A DNA stretch of 64,000 nucleotides from Arthrobacter sp. CDRTa11 (GTDB taxonomy: Bacteria; Actinomycetota; Actinomycetes; Actinomycetales; Micrococcaceae), in assembly GCF_026427775.1 (NCBI RefSeq), contig NZ_CP044532.1, forward strand, positions 2,728,001-2,792,000, read 5' to 3'. Of this stretch, positions 1 through 7,480 are shown piece by piece. The notes beneath the pieces were generated by a model. The model made no database searches. It was given only the letters and a program-made list of their open reading frames with translations, and was not told the origin of the DNA. Numbering within the stretch: position 1 is the first letter of the stretch; each line of letters opens with the position of its first letter. A program made the position numbers and the translations under genes.

Positions 1-1
1 G

Positions 2-916
2 CACCGGGTCCTGCTCGAAGGCTGTGAGGCGGCCGGCGTCAAGCTTGTTAACGACGTTATGGTCGAAAGCGTGGAGACCGTAAACGGCCGGGGTGTGGCG
101 CACACCGCCGCCGGTGTGGACTACGAGGCCGACGTTGTGATCGGCGCCGATGGACTCAAATCCACCCTGCGCCCGCTGGTAGCCAATGACGAACCGGTCT
201 CCTCGGCCTACGTGGCCTACCGCGGCACGGTACCCATCACCGAAAACACTCCAAAAACCGACCTTGAGGACGTCATCGTCTACCTCGGACCGGACTGCCA
301 CCTGGTGCAGTATCCGCTGCGCAAGGGCAAGCTGCTGAACACCGTGGCCGTTTTCAAGTCCGCCTCCTTTGAGCGCGGGGAAGAGCAGTACGGGGGAGTG
401 GACGAGCTCGAGGCTGCGTACAAGGACTGTGTCCCGGCCGTGCGGGCAGCGCTGAAGAACCTGGGCACCGGCATGCGGTGGCCCATGTATGACCGCGACC
501 CGATCGAAAACTGGGTTGCCGGCCGAATGGTGTTGGTAGGGGATGCCGCCCACCCCATGCTGCAGTATCTGGCCCAGGGGGCCTGCCAGGCCCTTGAAGA
601 CGCAGCGATCCTCCAGGATGTCAGCGCCGGCAGCGTTTTCACCGGGGACGGCGTGAACCCGGCCGCCTGGGACGTCGCCATCAAGGAATTCAACACCATC
701 CGCGCGGGCCGTACCGCCCGGGTTCAGCGCACCGCACGCGTCTGGGGCGAATCCTGGCACGTCTCCGGCCTGGCGAGGACACTACGGAATCTGCTCTTCA
801 AGAGCCGGAAGGACAACGACTTCCAGTACAACGACTGGCTGTACGGCCAGGATGGCGAAGGCGTTCCGGCCGCCGAAGCTGCTCGAACCAGCCAGGCACG
901 CCGGCTTCCTGCCTGA
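2..916 (+). CDS. FAD-dependent aromatic hydroxylase, 3-hydroxybenzoate 6-hydroxylase-like (5' end outside window)
   Basis: The reading frame is open from base 2, so the N-terminal FAD-binding Rossmann part lies outside the window. The visible part has the second FAD segment GADGLKSTLRP and the third FAD motif GRMVLVGDAAHPMLQYLAQG followed by ACQALEDA. The LQYL...ALEDA form of that motif is typical of 3-hydroxybenzoate 6-hydroxylases and salicylate hydroxylases of the group A flavoprotein monooxygenases. These enzymes use NAD(P)H and O2 to hydroxylate a monocyclic aromatic acid, giving gentisate in the first case. The C-terminus (ESWHVSGLARTLRN...FQYNDWLYG) also fits actinobacterial members. 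The exact substrate cannot be fixed without upstream neighbours such as gentisate dioxygenase. Confidence 0.85.
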   Translation, partial: HRVLLEGCEAAGVKLVNDVMVESVETVNGRGVAHTAAGVDYEADVVIGADGLKSTLRPLVANDEPVSSAYVAYRGTVPITENTPKTDLEDVIVYLGPDCHLVQYPLRKGKLLNTVAVFKSASFERGEEQYGGVDELEAAYKDCVPAVRAALKNLGTGMRWPMYDRDPIENWVAGRMVLVGDAAHPMLQYLAQGACQALEDAAILQDVSAGSVFTGDGVNPAAWDVAIKEFNTIRAGRTARVQRTARVWGESWHVSGLARTLRNLLFKSRKDNDFQYNDWLYGQDGEGVPAAEAARTSQARRLPA

Positions 917-936
917 CCTGCGGCCCCGGAGTTACA

Positions 937-1824
937 TCATGGGGTGTTGCGGCCGGGTGGACCAAGCACGTTTTCCGGCCCGATATCAGCCAGGTCGTAC
1001 CCCCGGGGATAGACCGGAGGAGCCGGTTGACCGGGGCGGAAACCCGGTTCCGTGTTCAAGGGGCGGCGGCGCCGGGCGGCGTTGCGGACTGCCAGCCCGG
1101 CTCCGAGCGCAGCTTTTGACCACCAGGTGCTCCCGGGAAGTCCAAGCGCTTTGGTGAGACGCTCGTCGTCCAGCATGGTGGAGATCATCAGCCGCGTTAC
1201 CGGATGAAGAATCCTGGGCTGCATGCTTTGCAGGACCTGGACAGTTGAGTCCATCAGCGTCCGGCCCGCTGGACTTGGGCTGACCCGCCGGTTCTCGTAG
1301 TCATCGAGAAAGGCCTCGGCGTCCTCGAACGTCGCTGGATACCGTGCGATGTGAATCCGTGTTCCCAGCTCCCGGAAGAAACGTGTTGCAGCATCAATTT
1401 CCGCCTGCGTGGGCGGCCGCCAGCCGTGGCGGCGGGTCCACCGGATCGGAACAACCAGGAGCGTCATCAGCACATACAGGAAATCCTCCTGGCTGGCCGG
1501 AACGTGCCGGTGGACCCGGTTGAGCAACTCAGTCATCTTCCGCCCACGCTCGCTGTCCAATCCGTTGGCAACCAGCTCGTAGATCACTACACCGGTATCG
1601 ATGGAACGCTTCATGGGCCGCTGTGGTATTTCTCCGTTCCCCACCAGCGTCGCAGCGCCCGAAGGAATCGCGAAGTTCCGGTAGTAGGCCAGGAAAAAGC
1701 CAAACTCCATATCCTCGGCAAGATCGAACATCACCATCTGCCGGAATGTTTCTTCCCACTCCTCGGGTTCCCTGGCCCGTTGGACGTCAAGGCTCTGGGC
1801 TAACGATGGATGCAGACGCGACAT
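937..1824 (-). CDS. MpaB/latex-clearing-type oxygenase family protein (DUF2236)
   Basis: This 295-residue cytoplasmic protein matches the oxygenase MpaB family (DUF2236), heme-binding proteins related to rubber oxygenase Lcp and mycophenolic-acid MpaB. Visible family features are the N-terminal AEDMEFGFFLAYYRNFAIPSGAATLV segment, the central TGVVIYELVANGLDSE..., a HVPASQEDFLYVL helix and RIHIARYPATFEDAEAF. There is no signal peptide. The ATG lies just downstream of AGGGGT. It converges on the flavoprotein hydroxylase at 2-916, so co-transcription is not implied. Bacterial members are mostly uncharacterised and the substrate is unknown. Confidence 0.8.
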   Translation of the reverse strand: MSRLHPSLAQSLDVQRAREPEEWEETFRQMVMFDLAEDMEFGFFLAYYRNFAIPSGAATLVGNGEIPQRPMKRSIDTGVVIYELVANGLDSERGRKMTELLNRVHRHVPASQEDFLYVLMTLLVVPIRWTRRHGWRPPTQAEIDAATRFFRELGTRIHIARYPATFEDAEAFLDDYENRRVSPSPAGRTLMDSTVQVLQSMQPRILHPVTRLMISTMLDDERLTKALGLPGSTWWSKAALGAGLAVRNAARRRRPLNTEPGFRPGQPAPPVYPRGYDLADIGPENVLGPPGRNTP

Positions 1825-1965
1825 ACCCGGACCCCTATGGGTGGAAAGAATTCCGGCATCGTCCTCACCGAATACGCACGGGACGACGCCTTTTCAATGG
1901 TAGGCCAGGGCTGTTTGAGATTCCAGAACTGCCGGACCGGGCCGCAATCCCGCCGTTCCAGGGAC

Positions 1966-3237
1966 CTAGGTCAGCCGGGCGGCCCGCGCAGCGAGGTAGC
2001 GGCGCTCGGGGAGGCTCGCCGTGGTGGCCGCAGCCCGGAGATAGGCTGCGCGTGCAGCGGCCGCGTCACCGGAAAGTTCCAGGAGGTGCGCCCGCACCGC
2101 ATCCAGGCGGTGACTTCGGGCCAGATTCGCATCCTCTTCCACTGTCCCCAGCACCGCCAACCCGGCGAGGGGTCCGTGGACCATCGCGACGGCGACGGCA
2201 CGGTTCAGCGTCACCACCGGGCTGGGTGCCACCTGCTCCAGGACGCCGTAAAGCGCCAGGATCTGCGGCCAGTCCGTAGCCACGGCGGCTGAGGCTTCAT
2301 CATGGACCGCCGCTATTGCCGCCTGCAGTTGGTACGGACCTACCGGAGATTTGCCCAGGGTTCCGGTCAGGAGCATGACGCCTTCACGGATCCTGTCCGC
2401 GTCCCAGAGGGTCCGGTCCTGTTCAGCAAGCGGCACCAGGCCGCCGTCGGGCAGGGTGCGGGCCTGCCGCCGGGCATCCGTCAGCAGCATCAGGGCAAGG
2501 AGGCCGGCAGTTTCGCCCCTGGCGGCAGATCCGGCCGGGGTCACGGCCAGCAGCAGCCGGGCAAGCCGGATGGCCTCGCCGGTGAGGTCCGAGCGCTGGA
2601 GGGAACGCCCTGAACTCGCGGCGTAACCTTCGTTGAAGATCAGGTAAAGCACCTGCTGCACGATGGAGGTTCTCGCCACCGCTTCGTCGGGAGCGGGCGA
2701 TTCGAAACGGGCGCCCGCCCGGCTGATGCTGCCCTTGGCCCGGCTGATCCGCTGGGCCATGGTGGCTTCGGGAACCAGGAAGGCGCTGGCGATTTCCGCA
2801 GTGGTCAGGCCGCCGACGGCCCGCAGCGTCAGGGCCAGTTGGGACGGCGGGGAGAGCGCCGGATGGCAGCACAAGTACAGGAGCGTCAGGGTGTCATCGG
2901 CGTCAGGCGCCAGCGCGTCGTCGTCCCCTCCGGCACCGGTAACAGCTCTCCCGGCCTGCAAGGGGAGTGTCTCCAGGGCGAACGATTCTTCCCGGCGACG
3001 CCGGGCGCTGTCGCTGCGCCACTGGTCAACCAGGCGCCGCCCGGCTACCGTCACCAGCCAGCTGCGGGGGTTGTCCGGAACGCCATCCTGCGGCCATCTG
3101 AGCGAGGCTTCCAGGAGCGCTTCCTGGACGGCGTCCTCGCACGCATCGAACTGCCCGTGGCGGCGGGCAAGCATGCCAAGGACCTGCGGCGCAAGGGTGC
3201 GCAGCAGGTCCTCCAGCCGAAGGCGTCCCGGTTCCAT
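1966..3237 (-). CDS. ECF42-type RNA polymerase sigma factor with C-terminal TPR-like (DUF6596) domain
   Basis: A 423-residue sigma factor. Residues about 10-75 form sigma region 2 (LLRTLAPQVLGMLARRHGQF...EDAVQEALLEA...WLVTVAGRRLVDQWRS). Residues about 110-165 form region 4 with the helix-turn-helix TTAEIASAFLVPEATMAQRISRAK. The remaining 250 or so residues are the alpha-helical DUF6596/TPR-like extension (VLYLIFNEGYAAS...LTGEAIRLARLL...LNRAVAVAM). This architecture plus an adjacent YCII/DGPF gene defines the ECF42 group, in which the C-terminal domain, not an anti-sigma factor, is thought to control activity. I start at the ATG at 3237 because an in-frame extension to 3555 would only be an overlapping reading of the YCII gene. 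Confidence 0.9.
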   Translation of the reverse strand: MEPGRLRLEDLLRTLAPQVLGMLARRHGQFDACEDAVQEALLEASLRWPQDGVPDNPRSWLVTVAGRRLVDQWRSDSARRRREESFALETLPLQAGRAVTGAGGDDDALAPDADDTLTLLYLCCHPALSPPSQLALTLRAVGGLTTAEIASAFLVPEATMAQRISRAKGSISRAGARFESPAPDEAVARTSIVQQVLYLIFNEGYAASSGRSLQRSDLTGEAIRLARLLLAVTPAGSAARGETAGLLALMLLTDARRQARTLPDGGLVPLAEQDRTLWDADRIREGVMLLTGTLGKSPVGPYQLQAAIAAVHDEASAAVATDWPQILALYGVLEQVAPSPVVTLNRAVAVAMVHGPLAGLAVLGTVEEDANLARSHRLDAVRAHLLELSGDAAAARAAYLRAAATTASLPERRYLAARAARLT

Positions 3238-3257
3238 GGTGTTTCGTTCTGGTGGCC

Positions 3258-3617
3258 CTAGACGTCGGGCGGCCCGTCCTGGACTGCCCTTAGCTCCACA
3301 GCTCCGGCGTACTTGACGATGCTGGAGCAGATGTCGATGGCCCGCTGTTCGCTGGCCACATCCACCACCCAGTATCCGATCAGTGACTCCTTGGACTCCG
3401 CATACGGACCGTCGGTGGTGATCACGCCGTTGCCCGCCTGTTTGACCGTTTTCGCGGTGCTGCCGTCGGCCAGTCCGGCGTTGAATACCAGCTCGCCGGA
3501 TTCGGTGAGATCCTTGTCGATCTGGATCATAAAGCCGATCATCTCCTGGATCCATGCCGGATCGGCAGTTTCCATCATGCCTTCTGCCGAACCGAACATC
3601 ATGATCATGTATTTCAT
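3258..3617 (-). CDS. YCII/DGPF-domain protein, partner of the ECF42 sigma factor
   Basis: A 119-residue YCII-related protein starting MKYMIMMFGSAEGMM. It carries the DGPYAESKE loop (the DGPF motif in a Y-for-F form) and the GYWVVDVASEQRAIDIC segment of the dimeric alpha-beta fold. It ends 20 bp before the sigma factor start on the same strand, so the two are probably one transcript. The ATG at 3617 is preceded by AAGGAG at good spacing. A longer in-frame start at 3812 would run into the TetR gene and is not supported. ECF42 sigma factors commonly drive their own DGPF partner genes. The biochemical role of the partners is not known. Confidence 0.9.
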   Translation of the reverse strand: MKYMIMMFGSAEGMMETADPAWIQEMIGFMIQIDKDLTESGELVFNAGLADGSTAKTVKQAGNGVITTDGPYAESKESLIGYWVVDVASEQRAIDICSSIVKYAGAVELRAVQDGPPDV

Positions 3618-3771
3618 CTTGGCTCCTTGGTTTAAGTACACCCCTGATGGTGTCTTCATGGATAAGTCGGAGCCGCCAGGTGGATCTCTACATGGTCCGG
3701 AAAAAATCTGAAGAAAATGTCCGACGGCGGCAGGCCGCCCGGCAGGGCATGGAACCGGATTCCCGCAGCCA

Positions 3772-4395
3772 TCAGTGTGGACCAGCCTGCCCGCGGGCCA
3801 GCGCAGAGCCAATCAGCACCTCCGCGGCCTCACGAGCTTGCCTGGCCGGCTCGGCACTGCCCGAGATGGCAGCAGTCGTCTGGGCCCCTTCGGCGAGGAT
3901 GGCGAGTTGGGGCGCCAGCGCGGGCGGGGCGCCGATTTCCGCGGCCAGCGTGGAAAGGTACTGCTGGAAGTCCGCCTTGTGGCTCCTGACGATTTCAGCA
4001 ATACGGGGAGACGTGCCGCCCAGTTCGCCAAAGGAGTTGATAAAGGCGCATCCGCGGAAGTCCTCCTGGATAAACCACTCAGCAAGAAAATCGTAGACGG
4101 CCAGGAGCCGCTCCCGTGGTTCCGTCGCACGGGCCACCGCTGCGGCCACGCCTTCGGTCCACTTGCGGTGACGGGCAAGCAGGACCTGCTCCACGATCGC
4201 GTCCTTGGACGGAAAAAGCCGGTAGAGCCGCTTGAGCGAAATTCCCGAGGCGCTGCGAAGCTCATCCATTCCCACGCCCTGGATACCTTTCGCGTAGAAG
4301 AGGCGGTCCGCGGCCTCAAGGGCAGCGCCGCGCAGGACGTCGTCTTCAGTGGAGCCGGAGGGCTGCTTCCTCTGCGGAGCGCTCTGGTTCGGCAT
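3772..4395 (-). CDS. TetR/AcrR family transcriptional repressor
   Basis: A 207-residue regulator with an N-terminal TetR helix-turn-helix at residues about 25-70 (AALEAADRLFYAKGIQGVGMDELRSASGISLKRLYRLFPSKDAIVEQVL) and an alpha-helical ligand-binding domain behind it (FLAEWFIQEDFRGCAFINS). That second part resembles regulators with the C-terminal helices seen in YxaF/LmrA-like members. It is divergent from the haloperoxidase-type hydrolase at 4501. The 105-bp intergenic region holds two copies of a 16-bp palindromic motif that fits a TetR operator pair, so autoregulation and control of the hydrolase are likely. The ligand is unknown. Confidence 0.88.
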   Translation of the reverse strand: MPNQSAPQRKQPSGSTEDDVLRGAALEAADRLFYAKGIQGVGMDELRSASGISLKRLYRLFPSKDAIVEQVLLARHRKWTEGVAAAVARATEPRERLLAVYDFLAEWFIQEDFRGCAFINSFGELGGTSPRIAEIVRSHKADFQQYLSTLAAEIGAPPALAPQLAILAEGAQTTAAISGSAEPARQAREAAEVLIGSALARGQAGPH

Positions 4396-4428
4396 CGGGA
4401 GGCCTCCTTTCCCAGGTTCACTTGCGCG

Positions 4429-4444
4429 GATAACGATCGTTCTC
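4429..4444. promoter_or_regulatory. candidate TetR operator 1
   Basis: GATAACGATCGTTCTC contains the perfect 10-bp palindrome AACGATCGTT at 4432-4441. It matches the second site at 4465-4480 at 14 of 16 positions, and its start lies 36 bp away. It sits immediately upstream of the TetR gene start at 4395, where a bound repressor would block that gene. Confidence 0.6.
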
Positions 4445-4452
4445 TATAGTAG

Positions 4453-5334
<882 letters not shown>

Positions 5335-5362
5335 GCTCTTCCGCGGGACTGCACGGTGCCGC

Positions 5363-5764
5363 TTACTGCATCACGGCTGCGACGGCGCTGATCTCCACGA
5401 GGGCACCTGGAACCCCCAGCCCTGCTACACGGGCTGCGGTGACCAGTGCCGGCTCGTCGGAGGCCAGCTCCGACGCTATCGCCCCGTATCCCGCGGCGAG
5501 GTCTGCGCCGTCCACAAAGAGTACCGTCCACTGCACGACGTCGCCGAGGGTTGCGCCGGCCGCGGCAAGCGCGGTCTTGGCGTTCGCCAGGGCACGGGCA
5601 GACTGCACAGCAACGTCGCCCTCGCCAATGAGCGAGCCCTCGGCGTCGACGGCGTTCTGACCTCCGACATAGACGGTGGTGGCGCCCGGCGGAACAATGG
5701 CGACGTGGCTGAATGCTGGGCTCGAGACGAGCCCCTGGGGACGGATGCGCTGGATGGATGCCAT
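5363..5764 (-). CDS. RidA (YjgF/YER057c/UK114) family protein
   Basis: A 133-residue protein starting MASIQRIRPQGLVSSPAFSH. It has the RidA pattern: an early strand, YVGGQNAVDAEGSLIG, the helix VAVQSARALANAKTALAAAGATLGDVVQWTVLFVDGADL and the final PGALVEISAVAAV strand. Canonical RidA members deaminate reactive enamine/imine intermediates using an Arg near IEIEA. Here the equivalent position near the C-terminal strand is occupied by VEISAV, preceded by VAGLGVPG, and the conserved Arg is not obvious, so classical imine deaminase activity is uncertain. The gene ends 28 bp from the convergent hydrolase and lies 17 bp downstream of the NTF2-like gene, with which it is probably co-transcribed. Confidence 0.85.
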   Translation of the reverse strand: MASIQRIRPQGLVSSPAFSHVAIVPPGATTVYVGGQNAVDAEGSLIGEGDVAVQSARALANAKTALAAAGATLGDVVQWTVLFVDGADLAAGYGAIASELASDEPALVTAARVAGLGVPGALVEISAVAAVMQ

Positions 5765-5781
5765 GCCGTGGAAGCTGCAGT

Positions 5782-6150
5782 CTAGGTGAGTTGCGAGAAC
5801 ATGTCGTTCCCGCTCGCTGTCGCTGTGGGGACTTCCTGGAGAACGTCCCAATGCTCAATGATCTTGCCTGCTTCGTTGAAGCGGAAGATGTCAACAGCAG
5901 CGGAATTTAACGTCCGGTAGTGCGAATGCACGGCAACGAAGTCGCCTTCGGCGATCACGCGGTGGACTTCGACGTCGACGGGCCCGAACTGGGCGAAAAA
6001 GCCCTTGACTGCTTGCAGTCCGTTGCCAGCCAGCGGATTGTGCTGCTTGTAGTCGTCCACAATCAGCTGGTCGAAAGCCTCCGTGTCACCCGCCCGGAAA
6101 GCTTCGAACAGCCGAGCCACGGCTTCCTTGTTTGATTCTGTTGACGCCAT
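5782..6150 (-). CDS. NTF2-like/SnoaL-like protein
   Basis: A 122-residue alpha+beta cone protein starting MASTESNKEAVARLFEAFRAGDTEAFDQLIVDDYKQHNP. It has the typical second half EVHRVIAEGDFVAVHSHYRT...VDIFRFNEAGKIIEHWDVLQEVP. This is the pattern of SnoaL-like predicted ester cyclases and related NTF2-fold proteins, many of which are small-molecule isomerases or of unknown function. The start at 6150 follows GGAAAGG; a start 11 codons earlier is possible but lacks a ribosome site. It probably shares a transcript with the RidA gene downstream. Confidence 0.8.
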   Translation of the reverse strand: MASTESNKEAVARLFEAFRAGDTEAFDQLIVDDYKQHNPLAGNGLQAVKGFFAQFGPVDVEVHRVIAEGDFVAVHSHYRTLNSAAVDIFRFNEAGKIIEHWDVLQEVPTATASGNDMFSQLT

Positions 6151-6252
6151 GACGGACCTTTCCTGCCGAACAACGTGGCTCACAGGTTACGCGTGCGGGG
6201 AAACGCGGACAAGGGGTGGAAGCAAAGCAGAATCCGTTTGCTGTTTCGGCAG

Positions 6253-7326
6253 CTACGGCAGCGGTGCAGGCGCCGGCCCGGTGGACCGCCGCGGGACAAG
6301 TTCAGAGGCCAGCACATCACCGGGCGGCAGCGTGGTCCTGTTGATTTGCCCCAGAAGCTCTTGCACAGCGGTCCGCCCCTGGGCGGCAAAGTCAACCCGG
6401 AGCGTAGTGAGGGGAGGGGCAAAGTAGGCGGCCTCGGGGATGTCGTCCACCCCTGTCACGCTCACGTCTCCCGGGACGCTGAGTCCCCGTTCGGAGAGGG
6501 CGAGCATGGCGCCGAGCGCCATTTGATCGTTGGCGGCGACCACGGCCGTGGCTTGGAGAGTGCTGGGCATTCCAGCGATTGCCTCATACCCGGATTTGGC
6601 GGACCAGTCGCCGAAGACGATTCCTTCAGACCGGAGGCCCTGTTCTGCGATCGCTGCTTCATAGGCCCGGGCGCGGTTCCGGGCGGCAGGAAACGTGGTG
6701 GGCCCTGCGACGTGGAGGAACCGGCGGTGTCCGAGGGACGCCAGGTGCCCGATGAGCGCTGGAAAGCCAATGGTGGTCAACTGTGACGGACGGCCGGTCA
6801 GGGCATCGTCCTCTTCGGAACCGATGTATGAGGGGACGCGGAATTCGGTTCGCTCGAAAGCCTCCCTCATCTCGTCGGTCGAGGCGAGGGCGACGACGCC
6901 GGCAAGGTCGTGTTGCATCACAAGGGCCAGCGCTTCTTCGATTGAACCGCGGTCGCTGACATCCAAAGTGACGATGTCGAGCAGGTATCCGGCCTCCCTT
7001 GCCGCGGCACTTGCGCCCTGCAGGACCTTGCTTGGCCCGAAATGGGCGATCTCGTGGGTGAGGGCACCGATCCGATGGGACTGACCTGTTGTCAGCGAGC
7101 GGGCCGACAGGTTGGGCCGGTAGTTGAGCTTCTCTAGGGCGTCAACCACCCGCTGTTTCGTCGCAGGCCGGATTCCCTCGAAACCGCGAAGGAAGCGGCT
7201 GACCGTCTGATGTGAAACTCCTGCCGCTTCAGCCACGTCATAGATCGTGGCCTGCCTGGTTGCCGGTGACGGCGGAACGGTCCCACTGCCCGCAGCCGCC
7301 CCTGGTGCAGCCCCCTTGTTGTCCAT
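6253..7326 (-). CDS. LacI family transcriptional regulator of the galacto-oligosaccharide cluster
   Basis: A 357-residue LacI/GalR repressor. An Ala/Pro-rich N-terminus of about 25 residues precedes the helix-turn-helix ATIYDVAEAAGVSHQTVSRF and the hinge YRPNLSARSLTTGQ. The periplasmic-binding-like effector domain follows (IGALTHEIAHFG..., VVAANDQMALGAMLAL, VSVTGVDDIPEAAYFAPPLTTLRVDF). It is divergent from the GH42/ABC operon, and the intergenic region contains three operator-like palindromes with CCGG or GCGC centres typical of LacI-family sites. The effector is likely a galactoside. The ATG at 7326 follows GGGGA; a GTG at 7341 is an alternative. Confidence 0.9.
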   Translation of the reverse strand: MDNKGAAPGAAAGSGTVPPSPATRQATIYDVAEAAGVSHQTVSRFLRGFEGIRPATKQRVVDALEKLNYRPNLSARSLTTGQSHRIGALTHEIAHFGPSKVLQGASAAAREAGYLLDIVTLDVSDRGSIEEALALVMQHDLAGVVALASTDEMREAFERTEFRVPSYIGSEEDDALTGRPSQLTTIGFPALIGHLASLGHRRFLHVAGPTTFPAARNRARAYEAAIAEQGLRSEGIVFGDWSAKSGYEAIAGMPSTLQATAVVAANDQMALGAMLALSERGLSVPGDVSVTGVDDIPEAAYFAPPLTTLRVDFAAQGRTAVQELLGQINRTTLPPGDVLASELVPRRSTGPAPAPLP

Positions 7327-7380
7327 TCCGGATTTCCCCACACGAGTGATCGGTCACGGACTCTTGCCCGTCATAGGAGT

Positions 7381-7422
7381 TTACCGGAAACATTTATCCT
7401 CCAGGGTCTATGTTTCCGGTAA
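7381..7422. promoter_or_regulatory. 13-bp inverted repeat made of two LacI-type half/complete operators
   Basis: TTACCGGAAACAT at 7381-7393 and its exact reverse complement ATGTTTCCGGTAA at 7410-7422 are separated by 16 bp. Each arm is itself a near-palindrome with a CCGG centre (GTTTCCGGTAAC reads GTTNCCGGNAAC), the form of a LacI-family operator. The pair lies between the divergent LacI gene and the GH42 gene. Two sites about 29 bp apart centre-to-centre suggest cooperative or looped binding. Confidence 0.65.
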
Positions 7423-7424
7423 CA

Positions 7425-7436
7425 GTGAGCGCTAAC
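7425..7436. promoter_or_regulatory. LacI-type operator upstream of GH42 operon
   Basis: GTGAGCGCTAAC is palindromic at 5 of 6 paired positions around a GC centre, the classical LacI/GalR-family form. It lies 2 bp after the CCGG-centred pair and 44 bp before the GH42 ATG. A copy differing at one base (GTGAACGCTAAC) lies at 61085-61096, upstream of the GH43 gene. Confidence 0.65.
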
Positions 7437-7480
7437 ATTCATTAAACGTTCACACCCCAACTAATGGAGTACCCACCCAC

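Noticed and set aside
3238..3555. N-terminal extension of the sigma factor
   Set aside because: Those 106 codons overlap the YCII gene in another frame and give an Arg/Gly-rich sequence unlike any sigma region; family alignment starts at the ATG at 3237.
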